From: Acidobacteriaceae bacterium KBS 146
GTDB lineage: Bacteria; Acidobacteriota; Terriglobia; Terriglobales; Acidobacteriaceae
Assembly (NCBI GenBank): GCA_000688615.1
Contig: JHVA01000001.1
Span: 4,199,001-4,263,000, forward strand
Direction: 5' to 3'
Length of the DNA stretch: 64,000 bases
Shown here: positions 35,320 through 44,593 of the stretch, piece after piece
Position numbering within the stretch: position 1 is the first letter of the stretch
Layout of the letters: each line of letters starts with the position of its first letter
Translations under genes and position numbers: made by a program
The notes under the pieces: generated by a model
Database searches by the model: none
Seen by the model: only the letters and a program-made list of their open reading frames with translations
What the model was told of the DNA's origin: nothing

Positions 35320-36420
35320 ATGCTTCGGCTCAACTCCTACCGCGATTTTGATTGGGTTCTGCTTGGATTCGTCAGCGTGCTGTCTCTCATCAGCGTGCTC
35401 GAGATCAAGTCCGCCACGCTTCACACAAAGTTTCACGGTTTCGATCACAAACAGATCGGATTTCTCGCCGCCGGCCTGCTGTTGATGTTTCTTATCTCGA
35501 TGATTGACTACCATCGGCTCCTCGACATCGTTCCATGGGCCTATGGAATCAGTATCTTATCGCTCGTAACTGTCAAGCTCGCGGGCCAGAAGGTCCTCGG
35601 GGCCCGGCGCTGGATCAACCTCGGCGGGGGAGTGCACTTTCAGCCTTCGGAATGGGTAAAGCTGGTCCTCATCGTAGCCGTGGCCCGTTATTTCTGGAAC
35701 CTGGCCGGTAAAGAACTGTCGTGGAAGGATATCGGGAAGGCCGTAGCCCTCGTCGGGATTCCAATGGCACTCGTATTGACCCAGCCTGATCTCGGAACCT
35801 CACTTACGTACTCCCCAATCCTGATCGCCGGTCTCTTTCTGGGCGGAATTCGTCTGCGCCAGATCGGAATTATCCTGGTTGGGCTGGTTCTGATCGGCGG
35901 CATCGCCTGGAAGAGCGGCAAGCGTTTGAAACCATATCAGCAGGCCCGTATTAACGCTTTTATCAACCCGGACTCCGACCCCAAGGGATCCGGCTATCAG
36001 ATTCGCCAGTCCCTGATCGCCGTCGGTTCTGGAGGCATCTGGGGCAAGGGCGCCAACAAAGGAACCCAGACTCAGGGCGATTTCCTCCCTATTCCCTATA
36101 CAGACTTCATCTTTGCCGCGTTCTGTGAAGAGCATGGCTTCGTGGGGGCCATGGGAGTTCTTCTCCTGTACTTCCTCATCCTCATGCGTCTGATCCAGAA
36201 CGCCCAGACGGCCGCAGATCTTCCCGGAACATATATCGTGATGGGAGTCGCGGCGGTCATCCTCTTCCAGATCGCGGTCAATATCGGCATGGTAGTCGGG
36301 CTTATGCCCGTGACAGGAATCCCTCTGCCGCTCATGAGTTACGGCGGATCTTCCATCCTTTTTACTTTCCTCGCGCTGGGAATCGTGATGAACATTCGCA
36401 TGCGGCGGTTCGTCAATTAA
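35320..36420 (+). CDS. rodA: SEDS family peptidoglycan glycosyltransferase RodA
   Basis: 366-residue SEDS protein with about ten membrane segments. Family motifs include GARRWINLGGGVHFQPSEWVK, TQPDLGTSL, the GSDPKGSGYQIRQSLIAVGSGG-type loop (here NPDSDPKGSGYQ, with the catalytic Asp region) and the C-terminal GIPLPLMSYGGSS. RodA polymerises lipid II during cell elongation in complex with PBP2. It is the last gene of the mreCD-mrdA-rodA cluster, separated from mrdA by 130 bases that hold the nested inverted repeat. Confidence 0.97.
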   Translation: MLRLNSYRDFDWVLLGFVSVLSLISVLEIKSATLHTKFHGFDHKQIGFLAAGLLLMFLISMIDYHRLLDIVPWAYGISILSLVTVKLAGQKVLGARRWINLGGGVHFQPSEWVKLVLIVAVARYFWNLAGKELSWKDIGKAVALVGIPMALVLTQPDLGTSLTYSPILIAGLFLGGIRLRQIGIILVGLVLIGGIAWKSGKRLKPYQQARINAFINPDSDPKGSGYQIRQSLIAVGSGGIWGKGANKGTQTQGDFLPIPYTDFIFAAFCEEHGFVGAMGVLLLYFLILMRLIQNAQTAADLPGTYIVMGVAAVILFQIAVNIGMVVGLMPVTGIPLPLMSYGGSSILFTFLALGIVMNIRMRRFVN

Positions 36421-37006
36421 TCTGGGGTATTTCGCCCCTTTTCAGGGGAATAGACGAGAATGACAGAGATCTGTAGCATCGGTTTCAATCTTTGCGGCAT
36501 CTGGAATCGCACTGGCGGCTGCTGAGACTTTAGTGCAATACTAGGAGCAGAGAGTCTGACTGGCTGTAGATGCCAGTCAGCGATATCCCCGCTCTTTTCA
36601 AGCGCATCAGGCGCGGAGCGGCTAACAAGATTTTGAAGAAAAGGCCGGCCAGGCGAGAGACATCGATCCGTTGGCCGGACAGGTTTTACGGAAGATGAAC
36701 GCATCCGGATGGCAAACGGCCCCGCCTCAGACCCTGAAAGATGAGGTTGTTCTGGTCACAAAGTCCGCATGCCCGCAGTTGCTCGAAGATTCTCCCGGCG
36801 TATCCGATCTCTTTCGTTCAAGCCCGGCCGCAAACAGCGGGAGGGACATTGGCAGAGTTGTTTACCCATCTATCGAACGCTCATTCGAGTCTGCACTGAT
36901 TCCCCATCCTGTCCGCCCCGCGGTGAGCTGCACCTGACGTCTGTCAGGAAGCTTGCGATTTCTCTCTGCCGTGTCTGCCGCCCATTGGGCAGAAAGAGCA
37001 GAAGAA
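36421..37006. other. Long intergenic region upstream of the ribonuclease gene
   Basis: 586 bases between rodA and the Rne/Rng gene. It starts with a weak GGGG/CCCC hairpin and TTTT (36424-36441) that may terminate rodA transcripts, then a perfect CTGACTGGC / GCCAGTCAG hairpin (36556-36580). An 88-codon frame at 36671-36937 has no Shine-Dalgarno or recognisable content and is not called. The length and structure would allow a long regulated 5' leader, as known for rne in E. coli, but this is inference. Confidence 0.5.
36556..36580. repeat. Perfect 9-bp stem-loop upstream of the ribonuclease gene
   Basis: CTGACTGGC, loop TGTAGAT, GCCAGTCAG. It is not followed by a T-run on either strand, so it is not an obvious terminator. 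Confidence 0.5.
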
Positions 37007-40000
37007 ATGTCGAAGGAAATATATATCTCAAGCACGCCGCACGAAACGCGGCTTGCCATCGTCGAAAATGACGCCCTCGCGGAGATCTACTACGAGCGCG
37101 AAAACGAGTACACGCTCGCAGGATCCATCTATAACGGTCGCGTAACCCGTGTCCTGCCGGGCATGCAGTCAAGCTTCGTGGACATCGGTCTGGAGCGCGA
37201 CGCATTTTTGTACATCACCGACTTCATGGAGGAGGCCGGAGATTCGGCTGAATTCGATGCAGAAGGTGCGCAGCGCGGTGGAAAGCGCGATCGGGGAAGT
37301 CGGGAACCAGCCACGCTGGACGGCGGAGCCGCCCCCCGGGAGGAGCAAAGCCGCGGTGGACGAGGGCGCCGGGATCGGAAAGGCAATCGCGATCGCCAGG
37401 AAGCCTCTCCATCCAATTCATCCCAGGAGCAGGACGAGGTCGCTCCCGAAGAGACCTACACCGCAGAAGCCTTCGAGGCTCCGGAAGAGGGAAGCCCCGA
37501 TAGCCGGGACGAAAGCATCGGAGAAGGTGCTCCTGGAGCCGATGGCAGCCGTCGCTGGCGCGGCAGACGTGGTCGCCGGCGCGGGAGAGGCCGTCAATAC
37601 TCAGCAGAGAACTCAGCCGAGACGAACGTCGACGCTCCGGTGGATGCAGCTGTTCCTGAAGAAGAAGCTGAGGAGGTCTTCGAGCTGGAAGGCGCTGCCG
37701 AGGTTCAGGAGACTCTCTCCGAGGCTCCGGTAGAAAGAACTCAGGAGAACCGGAAAGACTCCGACCGTCAGGAACGTGGCCGGCGTGAAGATCGCGGCCG
37801 AGGGCGTCGTGACCGCAAGGCGCCGCGCGGATTTGCGCCAAAGACAAATTTTTATGGCCTGGAGAACGCCCCCGAAGAGAGCTACGCTCAGTACGAAGCG
37901 CCGCTCGAGCCTATTGTGCTGCCCGGTGAATCCTTGTCCAAGTACCGGACGGGCGGGGAACCGAGAGAGCAGGAGCAGAAAGCCGTCGCTCCCATAGCGG
38001 CAGCTCCGTCCGCACCCGGCTTTGAGATCCCTGCAGGATGGGATGGCGGTCTGGTTTTGCCGGGAGAGTCGCTCTCCCGCCGTCGCCCGGCTCCGCAAAG
38101 CCGGAAGGAACCCGCAGCTGCAACAGTTGCTCCCGAGCCGAAGACCGAAGTCGCGGAGCAGACTGCTCCGGTCCAGCGCGTGGAAAAGTCTCACGACCAT
38201 CAAGAGCCCGCAGAGTACGAGCCGACAGAGGCATCAGCCTCCTATCGCTTCGATCCCGTTCCTCCCAGCGAGTTCCGCCACAGCGCTCCTCCTGAAGAGG
38301 AAACGACGACCGCAGTTGAGGAGGTCGCGACCTTCCACTCCGAACTGCCTCACGCCGAGATTGAGCAGAGTGATTTCGCTGCTGAGCCCAAGGCGAGTGC
38401 TTCGGACCAGCTGGAAGCTTCTGCCGAAACCTTGGAGACTCACGAGATCACCTCCATCCATGCAACGGGAGAGATGATCTCCCCAACCCCGGTGATCGAT
38501 CCCGTAGAAGCTGAAGCGGAACATCAGGCCTTCGAGTCCGGTATCGGCGTCGTTGAAGAAGAGGTCATCGACGATCAGGACTATCGTCCCGAGACCCTTC
38601 ATGCCTCCTCCATCGAAGAGCTCGATGATCTCGACGAGGAAGAGACGCTCGAGGGAGCAGCCGATCTGGGCACGATGATTCGTGAGATGTCGATCGATCA
38701 GATCACCAGCGCGAATCTCTCTGAAGAAGAAGACGACTTTGAAGAAGAGGACGCTATCGATGACAGCAGCTTCGGCACAGACTATGCCGTCGCTGATGCC
38801 GAAGAGATCGAAGACGAGGTTACAGGCGAAGGCTTTGTGGAAGAGGAAGACCTTGGAGCCCAGCCCGAGAGCGCTGCTCCCGGTCAGGAACGAAGACCCG
38901 ATGTGGACCGCCGTCGCGGACGCCGCGATCGTCGCGGGCGCGACCGCAGTCGCCATACCGGAAGCGGCGGCGATGATAGAAACAGTGGTCGCAGCCGGGG
39001 CCGCAGCTCCATGCAGGCGACGGACCTTCCCGCGATCACCGAGCTTTTGAAGCCGGGTCAGGAGATTCTGGTCCAGATCGCAAAGGAGCCGATCGCCAAG
39101 AAGGGCGCGCGGATTACCTCGCACATCGCTCTCCCGGGCCGGTTCCTGGTCTTTATGCCCACGGTGAACCACACCGGCGTCTCCCGAAAGATCGAATCCG
39201 ATGGGGAGCGTCGCCGCTTGAAGGAAATTCTTCTCAGCGAGAAGGGAGATGCAGCTGGCGGTTTCATCGTCCGTACAGCGGCTTCGGGAGCCAGCGAAGA
39301 GGAGCTTCGTTCGGATCTGCGCTTCCTGCTCAACCTGTGGGCCGATATCAAGCAGCGTTCCGAATCTTCGAAATCGCCTGCCCTCATCTATCACGACCTC
39401 AATCTCGTCGAGCGCATTCTGCGTGATCAGGTGACGGACAACTTCTCCGCCATCTGGGTCGATACGGAAAGCGAATACGAACGGGTGCTGCGCTTCCTGC
39501 AACGGTTCCAGCCCTCGCTGATCCGGCGCGTAAAGCTCTACACCAAGGAAACACCGCTCTTCGAGCAGTTCGGAATCACTGAAGAGATCAACAAGGCTCT
39601 TCGGTCCAAGGTCTGGCTCAAGTCCGGCGGCTCCATCGTGATCAACCAGACTGAAGCTCTGGTTGCGATCGACATCAACACCGGTAAGTACGTCGGAAAG
39701 ACTGCCCGCCTGGAAGATACCATCGTCAAGACCAACCTCGACGCCATCCCGGAGATTGTGCGTCAGATTCGCCTTCGCGACCTCGGTGGAATCATCATTA
39801 TCGACTTCATCGATATGGATGAGCGCAAGAACCGCAATCGGGTCATGGCGGCGCTGGAAGAAGAGCTCAAGAAAGATCGGGCTCCGTCCAAGATTCTTCA
39901 GTTCAACGATTTCGGTCTTGTGGCGATCACACGCAAGCGTGTCAAACAATCACTGGAGCGCACGCTTTCCACGCAGTGCAACATCTGCACGGGAACCGGT

Positions 40001-40225
40001 ATGGTGAAATCTCCGGTGACTGTATGCAACGACATCTATGTCGAGATGCGTAAGATGTCCCGGCATCTGGATCGCGGAGATGTCATGTTGCGTGTTCATC
40101 CGGACGTGGTCAAGCAGCTCAAGTCTTCCACAAAGTGGTTGCAGGAGATGGAGGAGATGGTGGGCAAGACCATTCTGGTTAAATCTGATCCGAGTCTTCA
40201 TCCCGAGCAGTTCGATATTCACTAG
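37007..40225 (+). CDS. Rne/Rng family endoribonuclease with a ~600-residue insertion in the S1 domain
   Basis: 1072-residue ribonuclease E/G homologue. The S1 domain begins normally (GSIYNGRVTRVLPGMQSSFVD, RDAFLYITDFMEE), is interrupted at about residue 77, and resumes at about 676 (ITELLKPGQEILVQIAKEP). The insertion is low-complexity: acidic blocks, three Arg/Gly-rich patches (RRGRRRGRGR-type), Pro/Ala stretches and two VLPGESLS motifs. The catalytic core is intact: EALVAIDINTGKYVGK and RDLGGIIIIDFIDM hold the two metal-binding Asp, and CNICTGTG is the zinc-link motif. RNase E/G initiates mRNA decay and processes rRNA. Start: the ATG at 37007, since the upstream frame to 36953 has no family match; its Shine-Dalgarno is weak. 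There is no C-terminal scaffold, so the insertion may replace it. Confidence 0.93.
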   Translation: MSKEIYISSTPHETRLAIVENDALAEIYYERENEYTLAGSIYNGRVTRVLPGMQSSFVDIGLERDAFLYITDFMEEAGDSAEFDAEGAQRGGKRDRGSREPATLDGGAAPREEQSRGGRGRRDRKGNRDRQEASPSNSSQEQDEVAPEETYTAEAFEAPEEGSPDSRDESIGEGAPGADGSRRWRGRRGRRRGRGRQYSAENSAETNVDAPVDAAVPEEEAEEVFELEGAAEVQETLSEAPVERTQENRKDSDRQERGRREDRGRGRRDRKAPRGFAPKTNFYGLENAPEESYAQYEAPLEPIVLPGESLSKYRTGGEPREQEQKAVAPIAAAPSAPGFEIPAGWDGGLVLPGESLSRRRPAPQSRKEPAAATVAPEPKTEVAEQTAPVQRVEKSHDHQEPAEYEPTEASASYRFDPVPPSEFRHSAPPEEETTTAVEEVATFHSELPHAEIEQSDFAAEPKASASDQLEASAETLETHEITSIHATGEMISPTPVIDPVEAEAEHQAFESGIGVVEEEVIDDQDYRPETLHASSIEELDDLDEEETLEGAADLGTMIREMSIDQITSANLSEEEDDFEEEDAIDDSSFGTDYAVADAEEIEDEVTGEGFVEEEDLGAQPESAAPGQERRPDVDRRRGRRDRRGRDRSRHTGSGGDDRNSGRSRGRSSMQATDLPAITELLKPGQEILVQIAKEPIAKKGARITSHIALPGRFLVFMPTVNHTGVSRKIESDGERRRLKEILLSEKGDAAGGFIVRTAASGASEEELRSDLRFLLNLWADIKQRSESSKSPALIYHDLNLVERILRDQVTDNFSAIWVDTESEYERVLRFLQRFQPSLIRRVKLYTKETPLFEQFGITEEINKALRSKVWLKSGGSIVINQTEALVAIDINTGKYVGKTARLEDTIVKTNLDAIPEIVRQIRLRDLGGIIIIDFIDMDERKNRNRVMAALEEELKKDRAPSKILQFNDFGLVAITRKRVKQSLERTLSTQCNICTGTGMVKSPVTVCNDIYVEMRKMSRHLDRGDVMLRVHPDVVKQLKSSTKWLQEMEEMVGKTILVKSDPSLHPEQFDIH

Positions 40226-40255
40226 AACCGATTCGATCTCTGAAGAATTGTTCTC

Positions 40256-40283
40256 AAAATGGCATCCGAAGGGATGCCATTTT
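40256..40283 (+). terminator. Terminator after the ribonuclease gene
   Basis: 12-bp perfect stem AAAATGGCATCC / GGATGCCATTTT with loop GAAG. Confidence 0.85.
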
Positions 40284-40365
40284 GTCTTCAGTTAGACTGG
40301 AAAGTCTCTTTGTGTCATCCAAATACCGTTTTCCAGCGTCCTACACAACAAGAACATTAAGTTAG

Positions 40366-40379
40366 GGTTACTGGTAACC
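40366..40379. promoter_or_regulatory. Palindrome upstream of the outer-membrane protein gene
   Basis: GGTTAC TG GTAACC, a perfect 6-2-6 dyad ending 14 bases before the Shine-Dalgarno of the next gene. It could be an operator, but no regulator is identified. Confidence 0.45.
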
Positions 40380-40406
40380 AGAAGATTTCATTCAGGAGTG
40401 AAGAGG

Positions 40407-41387
40407 ATGTATTCAACCTTCAGAACAAGCCGCCTGTCCAAGGTGATATTCCACACTGTGGCTGTCACTTTTTTTAGTGCCGCGGCAACTCTGTGCCTTC
40501 CCGCGCAGACCACGACCTCCCCATCTGCCGGAAAGACGATTGACTTCAAAAAGAGCCTGATGGCTCCCATTGATCTGACTAGGCCCGCTGATCTGAGTTA
40601 TAGCTCCAGCGCCGGAAGCGACGAGATCGCTTCCGCAGAAAATTTCATTCCTGCTCCGGGCGACAATCAGCCGCCTCCTCGTCGCAGCTATGGCCGGCGG
40701 ACCAACTACAGCGATCGCTGGCATCATGCAGACGGCTCCAACAAGTACACCTTCGCAGGCGGTGGAGGCTTTGGACTGCCGACCGGGTCAGCCGGCAAAG
40801 AACTCGGCATCAGCTGGAAGGTTCAGGTAGCGGGCGGCTACAACTTCAATAAAAAGTTTGCGGTTCTGCTCCAGTGGGACTACGACAAGTTCGGCCTGAC
40901 CGGTGGCAACCTCGACCGCCAGTACGTCCGTTACAACAACCTCGGCCTGGTGGATGACACAGGAACTCCCGTCAGCTTTGCAGGACTGGACGGGAACTCC
41001 CACGTATGGTCCTTCACGCTGAACCCGATGTACACCTACTACCAGGGCGACAGCTTAGGAGCCTACGTCATCGGAGGCGGGGGATTTTATCGCAAGGTGA
41101 CAAACTTCACACTGCCTTCCACCGGAGTTTATTGCGACTTCTTCGGCTTCTGCTACCAGTTCACGCAGAACCAGACCTTCGATCACTACTCCAACAACGC
41201 CGGTGGAGTGAATGGAGGCATCGGCTTTACCTATCGGCTCTCTCGTTTCGCCTCGCAGAAGCTCTACGCCGAGGCTCGCTACGTTTGGGTCGACAATTCG
41301 CCCAGCGCAAATTCCGTGAACTCCTATTACCCCGAGAACAACAAGCGAACCGGATACTTCCCCGTCACGGTCGGCCTTCGCTGGTAG
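40407..41387 (+). CDS. Outer membrane beta-barrel protein
   Basis: About 326 residues. A signal peptide (cleavage near LCLPAQ) is followed by a Pro-rich, probably disordered periplasmic stretch, then from residue about 110 alternating amphipathic strands rich in Gly, Tyr and Phe (YTFAGGGGFGLPTG, WKVQVAGGYNFNKKFAVLLQWDYDKF). It ends in an aromatic residue after PVTVGLRW, as outer membrane barrels recognised by BamA do. The frame opens at GTG 40398, but the ATG at 40407 has AGGAG eight bases upstream. The only Cys residues form a short pair (CDFFGFC). The function is unknown; OmpA-like or OmpW-like small barrels are the nearest type. Confidence 0.78.
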   Translation: MYSTFRTSRLSKVIFHTVAVTFFSAAATLCLPAQTTTSPSAGKTIDFKKSLMAPIDLTRPADLSYSSSAGSDEIASAENFIPAPGDNQPPPRRSYGRRTNYSDRWHHADGSNKYTFAGGGGFGLPTGSAGKELGISWKVQVAGGYNFNKKFAVLLQWDYDKFGLTGGNLDRQYVRYNNLGLVDDTGTPVSFAGLDGNSHVWSFTLNPMYTYYQGDSLGAYVIGGGGFYRKVTNFTLPSTGVYCDFFGFCYQFTQNQTFDHYSNNAGGVNGGIGFTYRLSRFASQKLYAEARYVWVDNSPSANSVNSYYPENNKRTGYFPVTVGLRW

Positions 41388-41405
41388 AAGTAAGGGTGGA
41401 CGAAC

Positions 41406-41433
41406 AAAAGCCCAGCCATTTGGCTGGGCTTTT
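41406..41433. terminator. Bidirectional terminator
   Basis: 12-bp stem AAAAGCCCAGCC / GGCTGGGCTTTT, loop ATTT, between the convergent outer-membrane protein and M24 peptidase genes. Confidence 0.88.
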
Positions 41434-41466
41434 ATGGTCGCTACAGAGATTGCAGCGGAGAAATTC

Positions 41467-42834
41467 CTACCTCTTCATGGCGGACTCAATCTCATCAGCT
41501 TCATGTGGCAGCTTTTCGATAAGGTCCACGAGCTTGCCATCTTCATCGACATAAAACACATCTTCAATCCGAACCCCGAAGCCCTCTTCCGGAAGATAGA
41601 TCCCTGGCTCGATCGTGAAGACCATGCCTTTCTCCAGCGGCTTTGTGTAGTCCCATGGATCGTGCACATCGATGCCGACAAGATGCCCGATGCCATGAAT
41701 CATGTAGCCGCCCAGCGGTTCTCCATGCAGGTCTTTGCCGTGAGCATTGATGTAATTGAAGGCCACGGTGTCCAGAGAGTCGACGTCTTTATGCTGCGGA
41801 TCGTTAATCTTCGACTTTCCTGCAACGAAGGCCGCCGCCGCCGCTCGCTGTGCCCCAAGCACCAGGTTGTAGATCTCGCGCTGTCGCGCAGTGAAGTGCC
41901 CATCGACGGGCATCGTCCTCGTAATGTCGGAGGCGTACATGCTGTACTCGCCCGCCTCATCGATGACCACAAGGTCGCCCACTCGCATTGTGCGGCCATT
42001 GTCGCTGTAGTGCAGCGTAGTCGAGTTCGGTCCCGAACCGACGATAGGAGCGTAACTCGGCCGTTCGCATCCCTCTGCCATCATCTTCGCCAGCTCAATC
42101 CCCGCGACCGCACGCTCGAGAACCCCAGGCTTGATCCCTCGCATGCCAGCAAGCTGTGCTGCGATCGAGGCATTTGAAGCCTTTCGGATCAGCGCCACCT
42201 CTGCAGGAGATTTGATCGCACGCAGCGCCGTAAGAGGCTGCGAGACATCGCCGCCCGGTTCGATATCAGCCAGCCCCAGCGTTGCAGCTGTAAACCCAAG
42301 AAGCGCCTTCGCCTGCGCCGAATCTTTCTCTACCCAGACATTTCTTACCCGTAGCCGATCCGCCTGCGCGACCTTATTCAGCACCGCGGGCAGCTCCGTC
42401 ATCGGCAACACTTCATCGAAGCCCGTCTTGGCGGCTACATCAGGAGTCGCTGCATCCATCTTCGCGCCGGTGTACTTCTCGATGCGTGGATTCCGCGATG
42501 GCAGAAAAAGAATCTCGCGATAAGGCTGCGCCGCACGGCCTCCCAGTGCGGTTCCCGGAGTCTCTGGAGTCGCCTCCACCGCTGGAAGAACTACCATCGC
42601 CGCCCCGGGTTCGTTCCATCCGGACAGGTAGTAGAAGTCAGAGTCCTGCCGGTAAGCCATAAAGTCGAGCACGGGCTCTTCCGCCGCGAAAAGAACAGCC
42701 ACTCCGCCATGCAGTTTGGCTGCAAGCGCAACGCGGCGCTGGTGATATTCGGGCTTCGGTACAGAATCCAGCGCGCTGCACATACTGCCTGCAAAACAAA
42801 GCGCTGCAGCGAAGAACTTCAGACGCAATCTCAT
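41467..42834 (-). CDS. Secreted Xaa-Pro aminopeptidase (M24B)
   Basis: 455 residues with a signal peptide (FFAAALCFAGSMCSA). The N-terminal creatinase-like domain (about 25-200) is followed by the pita-bread M24 domain. Metal ligands are visible as the two Asp in DEAGEYSMYASDITRT, His in HGIGHLVGIDVHD, and Glu in FTIEPGIYLP and VRIEDVFYV. It removes N-terminal residues preceding proline, here in the periplasm, probably with the secreted M28 and M13 peptidases as scavengers. The ATG at 42834 has GAGG six bases upstream. It starts 16 bases after the end of the GT2 gene, so the two may share a transcript. Confidence 0.93.
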   Translation of the reverse strand: MRLRLKFFAAALCFAGSMCSALDSVPKPEYHQRRVALAAKLHGGVAVLFAAEEPVLDFMAYRQDSDFYYLSGWNEPGAAMVVLPAVEATPETPGTALGGRAAQPYREILFLPSRNPRIEKYTGAKMDAATPDVAAKTGFDEVLPMTELPAVLNKVAQADRLRVRNVWVEKDSAQAKALLGFTAATLGLADIEPGGDVSQPLTALRAIKSPAEVALIRKASNASIAAQLAGMRGIKPGVLERAVAGIELAKMMAEGCERPSYAPIVGSGPNSTTLHYSDNGRTMRVGDLVVIDEAGEYSMYASDITRTMPVDGHFTARQREIYNLVLGAQRAAAAAFVAGKSKINDPQHKDVDSLDTVAFNYINAHGKDLHGEPLGGYMIHGIGHLVGIDVHDPWDYTKPLEKGMVFTIEPGIYLPEEGFGVRIEDVFYVDEDGKLVDLIEKLPHEADEIESAMKR

Positions 42835-42850
42835 GGGATACCTCGGACCG

Positions 42851-44467
42851 CTAAATTCCCATCGGATAGGGCTTCTCGTGAAACTCCTGACCCGCCGTCC
42901 CAAAGCGCTCGAAGCGCCCCTGAAGCAAGCTTAGAAGACCCGTGTACCAATAGCCGAAGACAAACAGCACCAGGAAGGGAACCGTAAAGTAGTTCTCCGT
43001 CGTAATCGCATACCAGACTGTCAGGGCAAAATAGCATCCGATCGCCAGCTCGATCCACGGAATAATGCCCAGTCGTTTGCGATACTTCTTCGCCTGGCTC
43101 TTCTCGCCCTTCTTGTTCACGCGATACTTCGGGGTTCGTGCAAACGCTGACTTCACGCCGAACAGCGCTTCCAGAACGGCCTTCGTATTGGTAATCGTCA
43201 GTCCAACCCCAAGCGCCATCAGAAAAGGAAGGTACAGAAACGTCCTGCCCCAGCTCTTCGGGAACAGCTCCTTCTGACTCACCAGATAGAAGCTGGAGAC
43301 AGACATCGTGCTCGCCATAAAGAGCGGCAAGTCGATCAACAGCATCTGCAGCAGGCCCTGCCAGCTCCGTATGATCATTGCGGGCATCAGAAGCGCGCTG
43401 AGGACGATCATCAGCGGATAGCTGATGTTGGCGGTCAGGTGATACCACGCCTCCAGCTTCGTGTGCCACGGTACGTTGCTCTTCAGCACGCGCGGCAGAA
43501 TCTTCTTTCCTGTCTGGATCAGCCCCTTCGCCCAGCGTGCCTGCTGCGTCTTGAACGCAGTCATCTCAATCGGAAGCTCGGCAGGGCACTCAACATCCTG
43601 AAGATATTTGAACTTCCATCCCACCATCTGCGCGCGATAGCTCAGGTCCGTGTCTTCCGTCAGCGTATCGTGCTGCCATCCTCCGGCACTGCCGATGGTT
43701 TCGCGACGCCACATGCCTGCCGTGCCGTTGAAGTTGAAGAAGACGTCCGCACGAGAGCGCCCTCCATGCTCGAGTACGAAGTGGCCGTCCAGCATGATCG
43801 CCTCAACCTGCGTCAGAAAGCTGTAGTCACGGTTCAGATGCGTCCATCGCGTCTGAACCATACCAATCTCTGGTTCCGCAAAGTGATGAACGACCTGCAT
43901 TACCCACTCTCGCGGCGGAACAAAGTCCGCATCGAAGATCGCCACCAGCTCTCCGCGTGCCGTCTTCAGCCCTGCATCCAGAGCTCCCGCCTTATATCCG
44001 TAGCGATTGGTGCGATGAATGTAAGTGATGGGCTGCGGCTCCATCCCGGCAAATCCCATCGCATAGCGTTCCACAATCTGCTGCGCTACTTCAGTCGTCT
44101 CGTCGGTCGAGTCGTCGAGCACCTGGATCTCAAAACGATCTCGCGGATAATTCAGACGACAGCAAGCATCGATTAGGCGATCGATCACAAACTGCTCGTT
44201 GAAGATCGGAAGCTGAATCGTGACAAACGGTAGACCGTCATCCGCAAAGCGAGCCGGAGGCTCATCCCACTTGCTGGCATTCTTGCGATTCTTGTAATAG
44301 AGCCACACCAGCTGATAGCGATGGATTCCGTAGAACGCCAGGATGATCATGACGATGAAGTAGGGAATCAGCAGGCAGGTATCAAACGCGTTCCAGCGAT
44401 AAAGACCCTTGAACGTCTGGTCCAGATAATGCGACTTCCAGTAATGGCCGAACCCATGTGGGGCCAT
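42851..44467 (-). CDS. GT2 family glycosyltransferase, CelA/CslA-like
   Basis: 538 residues with an N-terminal helix, a GT-A domain and four to five C-terminal membrane helices. The processive GT2 signature is complete: first Asp in VLDDSTD, DAD in VAIFDADFVPP, TED in DTLTEDTDLSYR, and QQARW (QxxRW). Plant CslA-type glucomannan synthases and bacterial CelA-like enzymes share this layout. It probably polymerises a cell-surface polysaccharide from a nucleotide sugar. No partner cyclic-di-GMP PilZ protein is encoded nearby. There is no Shine-Dalgarno at the ATG, so a slightly different start is possible. Confidence 0.9.
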   Translation of the reverse strand: MAPHGFGHYWKSHYLDQTFKGLYRWNAFDTCLLIPYFIVMIILAFYGIHRYQLVWLYYKNRKNASKWDEPPARFADDGLPFVTIQLPIFNEQFVIDRLIDACCRLNYPRDRFEIQVLDDSTDETTEVAQQIVERYAMGFAGMEPQPITYIHRTNRYGYKAGALDAGLKTARGELVAIFDADFVPPREWVMQVVHHFAEPEIGMVQTRWTHLNRDYSFLTQVEAIMLDGHFVLEHGGRSRADVFFNFNGTAGMWRRETIGSAGGWQHDTLTEDTDLSYRAQMVGWKFKYLQDVECPAELPIEMTAFKTQQARWAKGLIQTGKKILPRVLKSNVPWHTKLEAWYHLTANISYPLMIVLSALLMPAMIIRSWQGLLQMLLIDLPLFMASTMSVSSFYLVSQKELFPKSWGRTFLYLPFLMALGVGLTITNTKAVLEALFGVKSAFARTPKYRVNKKGEKSQAKKYRKRLGIIPWIELAIGCYFALTVWYAITTENYFTVPFLVLFVFGYWYTGLLSLLQGRFERFGTAGQEFHEKPYPMGI

Positions 44468-44593
44468 CAGCAGCCCGAGGGCCGAGGTGAGGGATGAGGT
44501 TAAAAGCGACAGGACACTTGCTCCGGCAAAAGGCTTAAATCTGATCGAACCGATTCTACGTGAAGAAGCTCACAATTCCGTTCTGGATACGCT

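Noticed and set aside
36671..36937. 88-codon frame in the rodA-ribonuclease gap
   Set aside because: No Shine-Dalgarno, no recognisable motif and poor composition; treated as chance.
38234..39949. 571-codon minus-strand frame inside the ribonuclease gene
   Set aside because: It is a shadow of a GC-rich gene; the plus-strand ribonuclease has clear catalytic motifs in this stretch.
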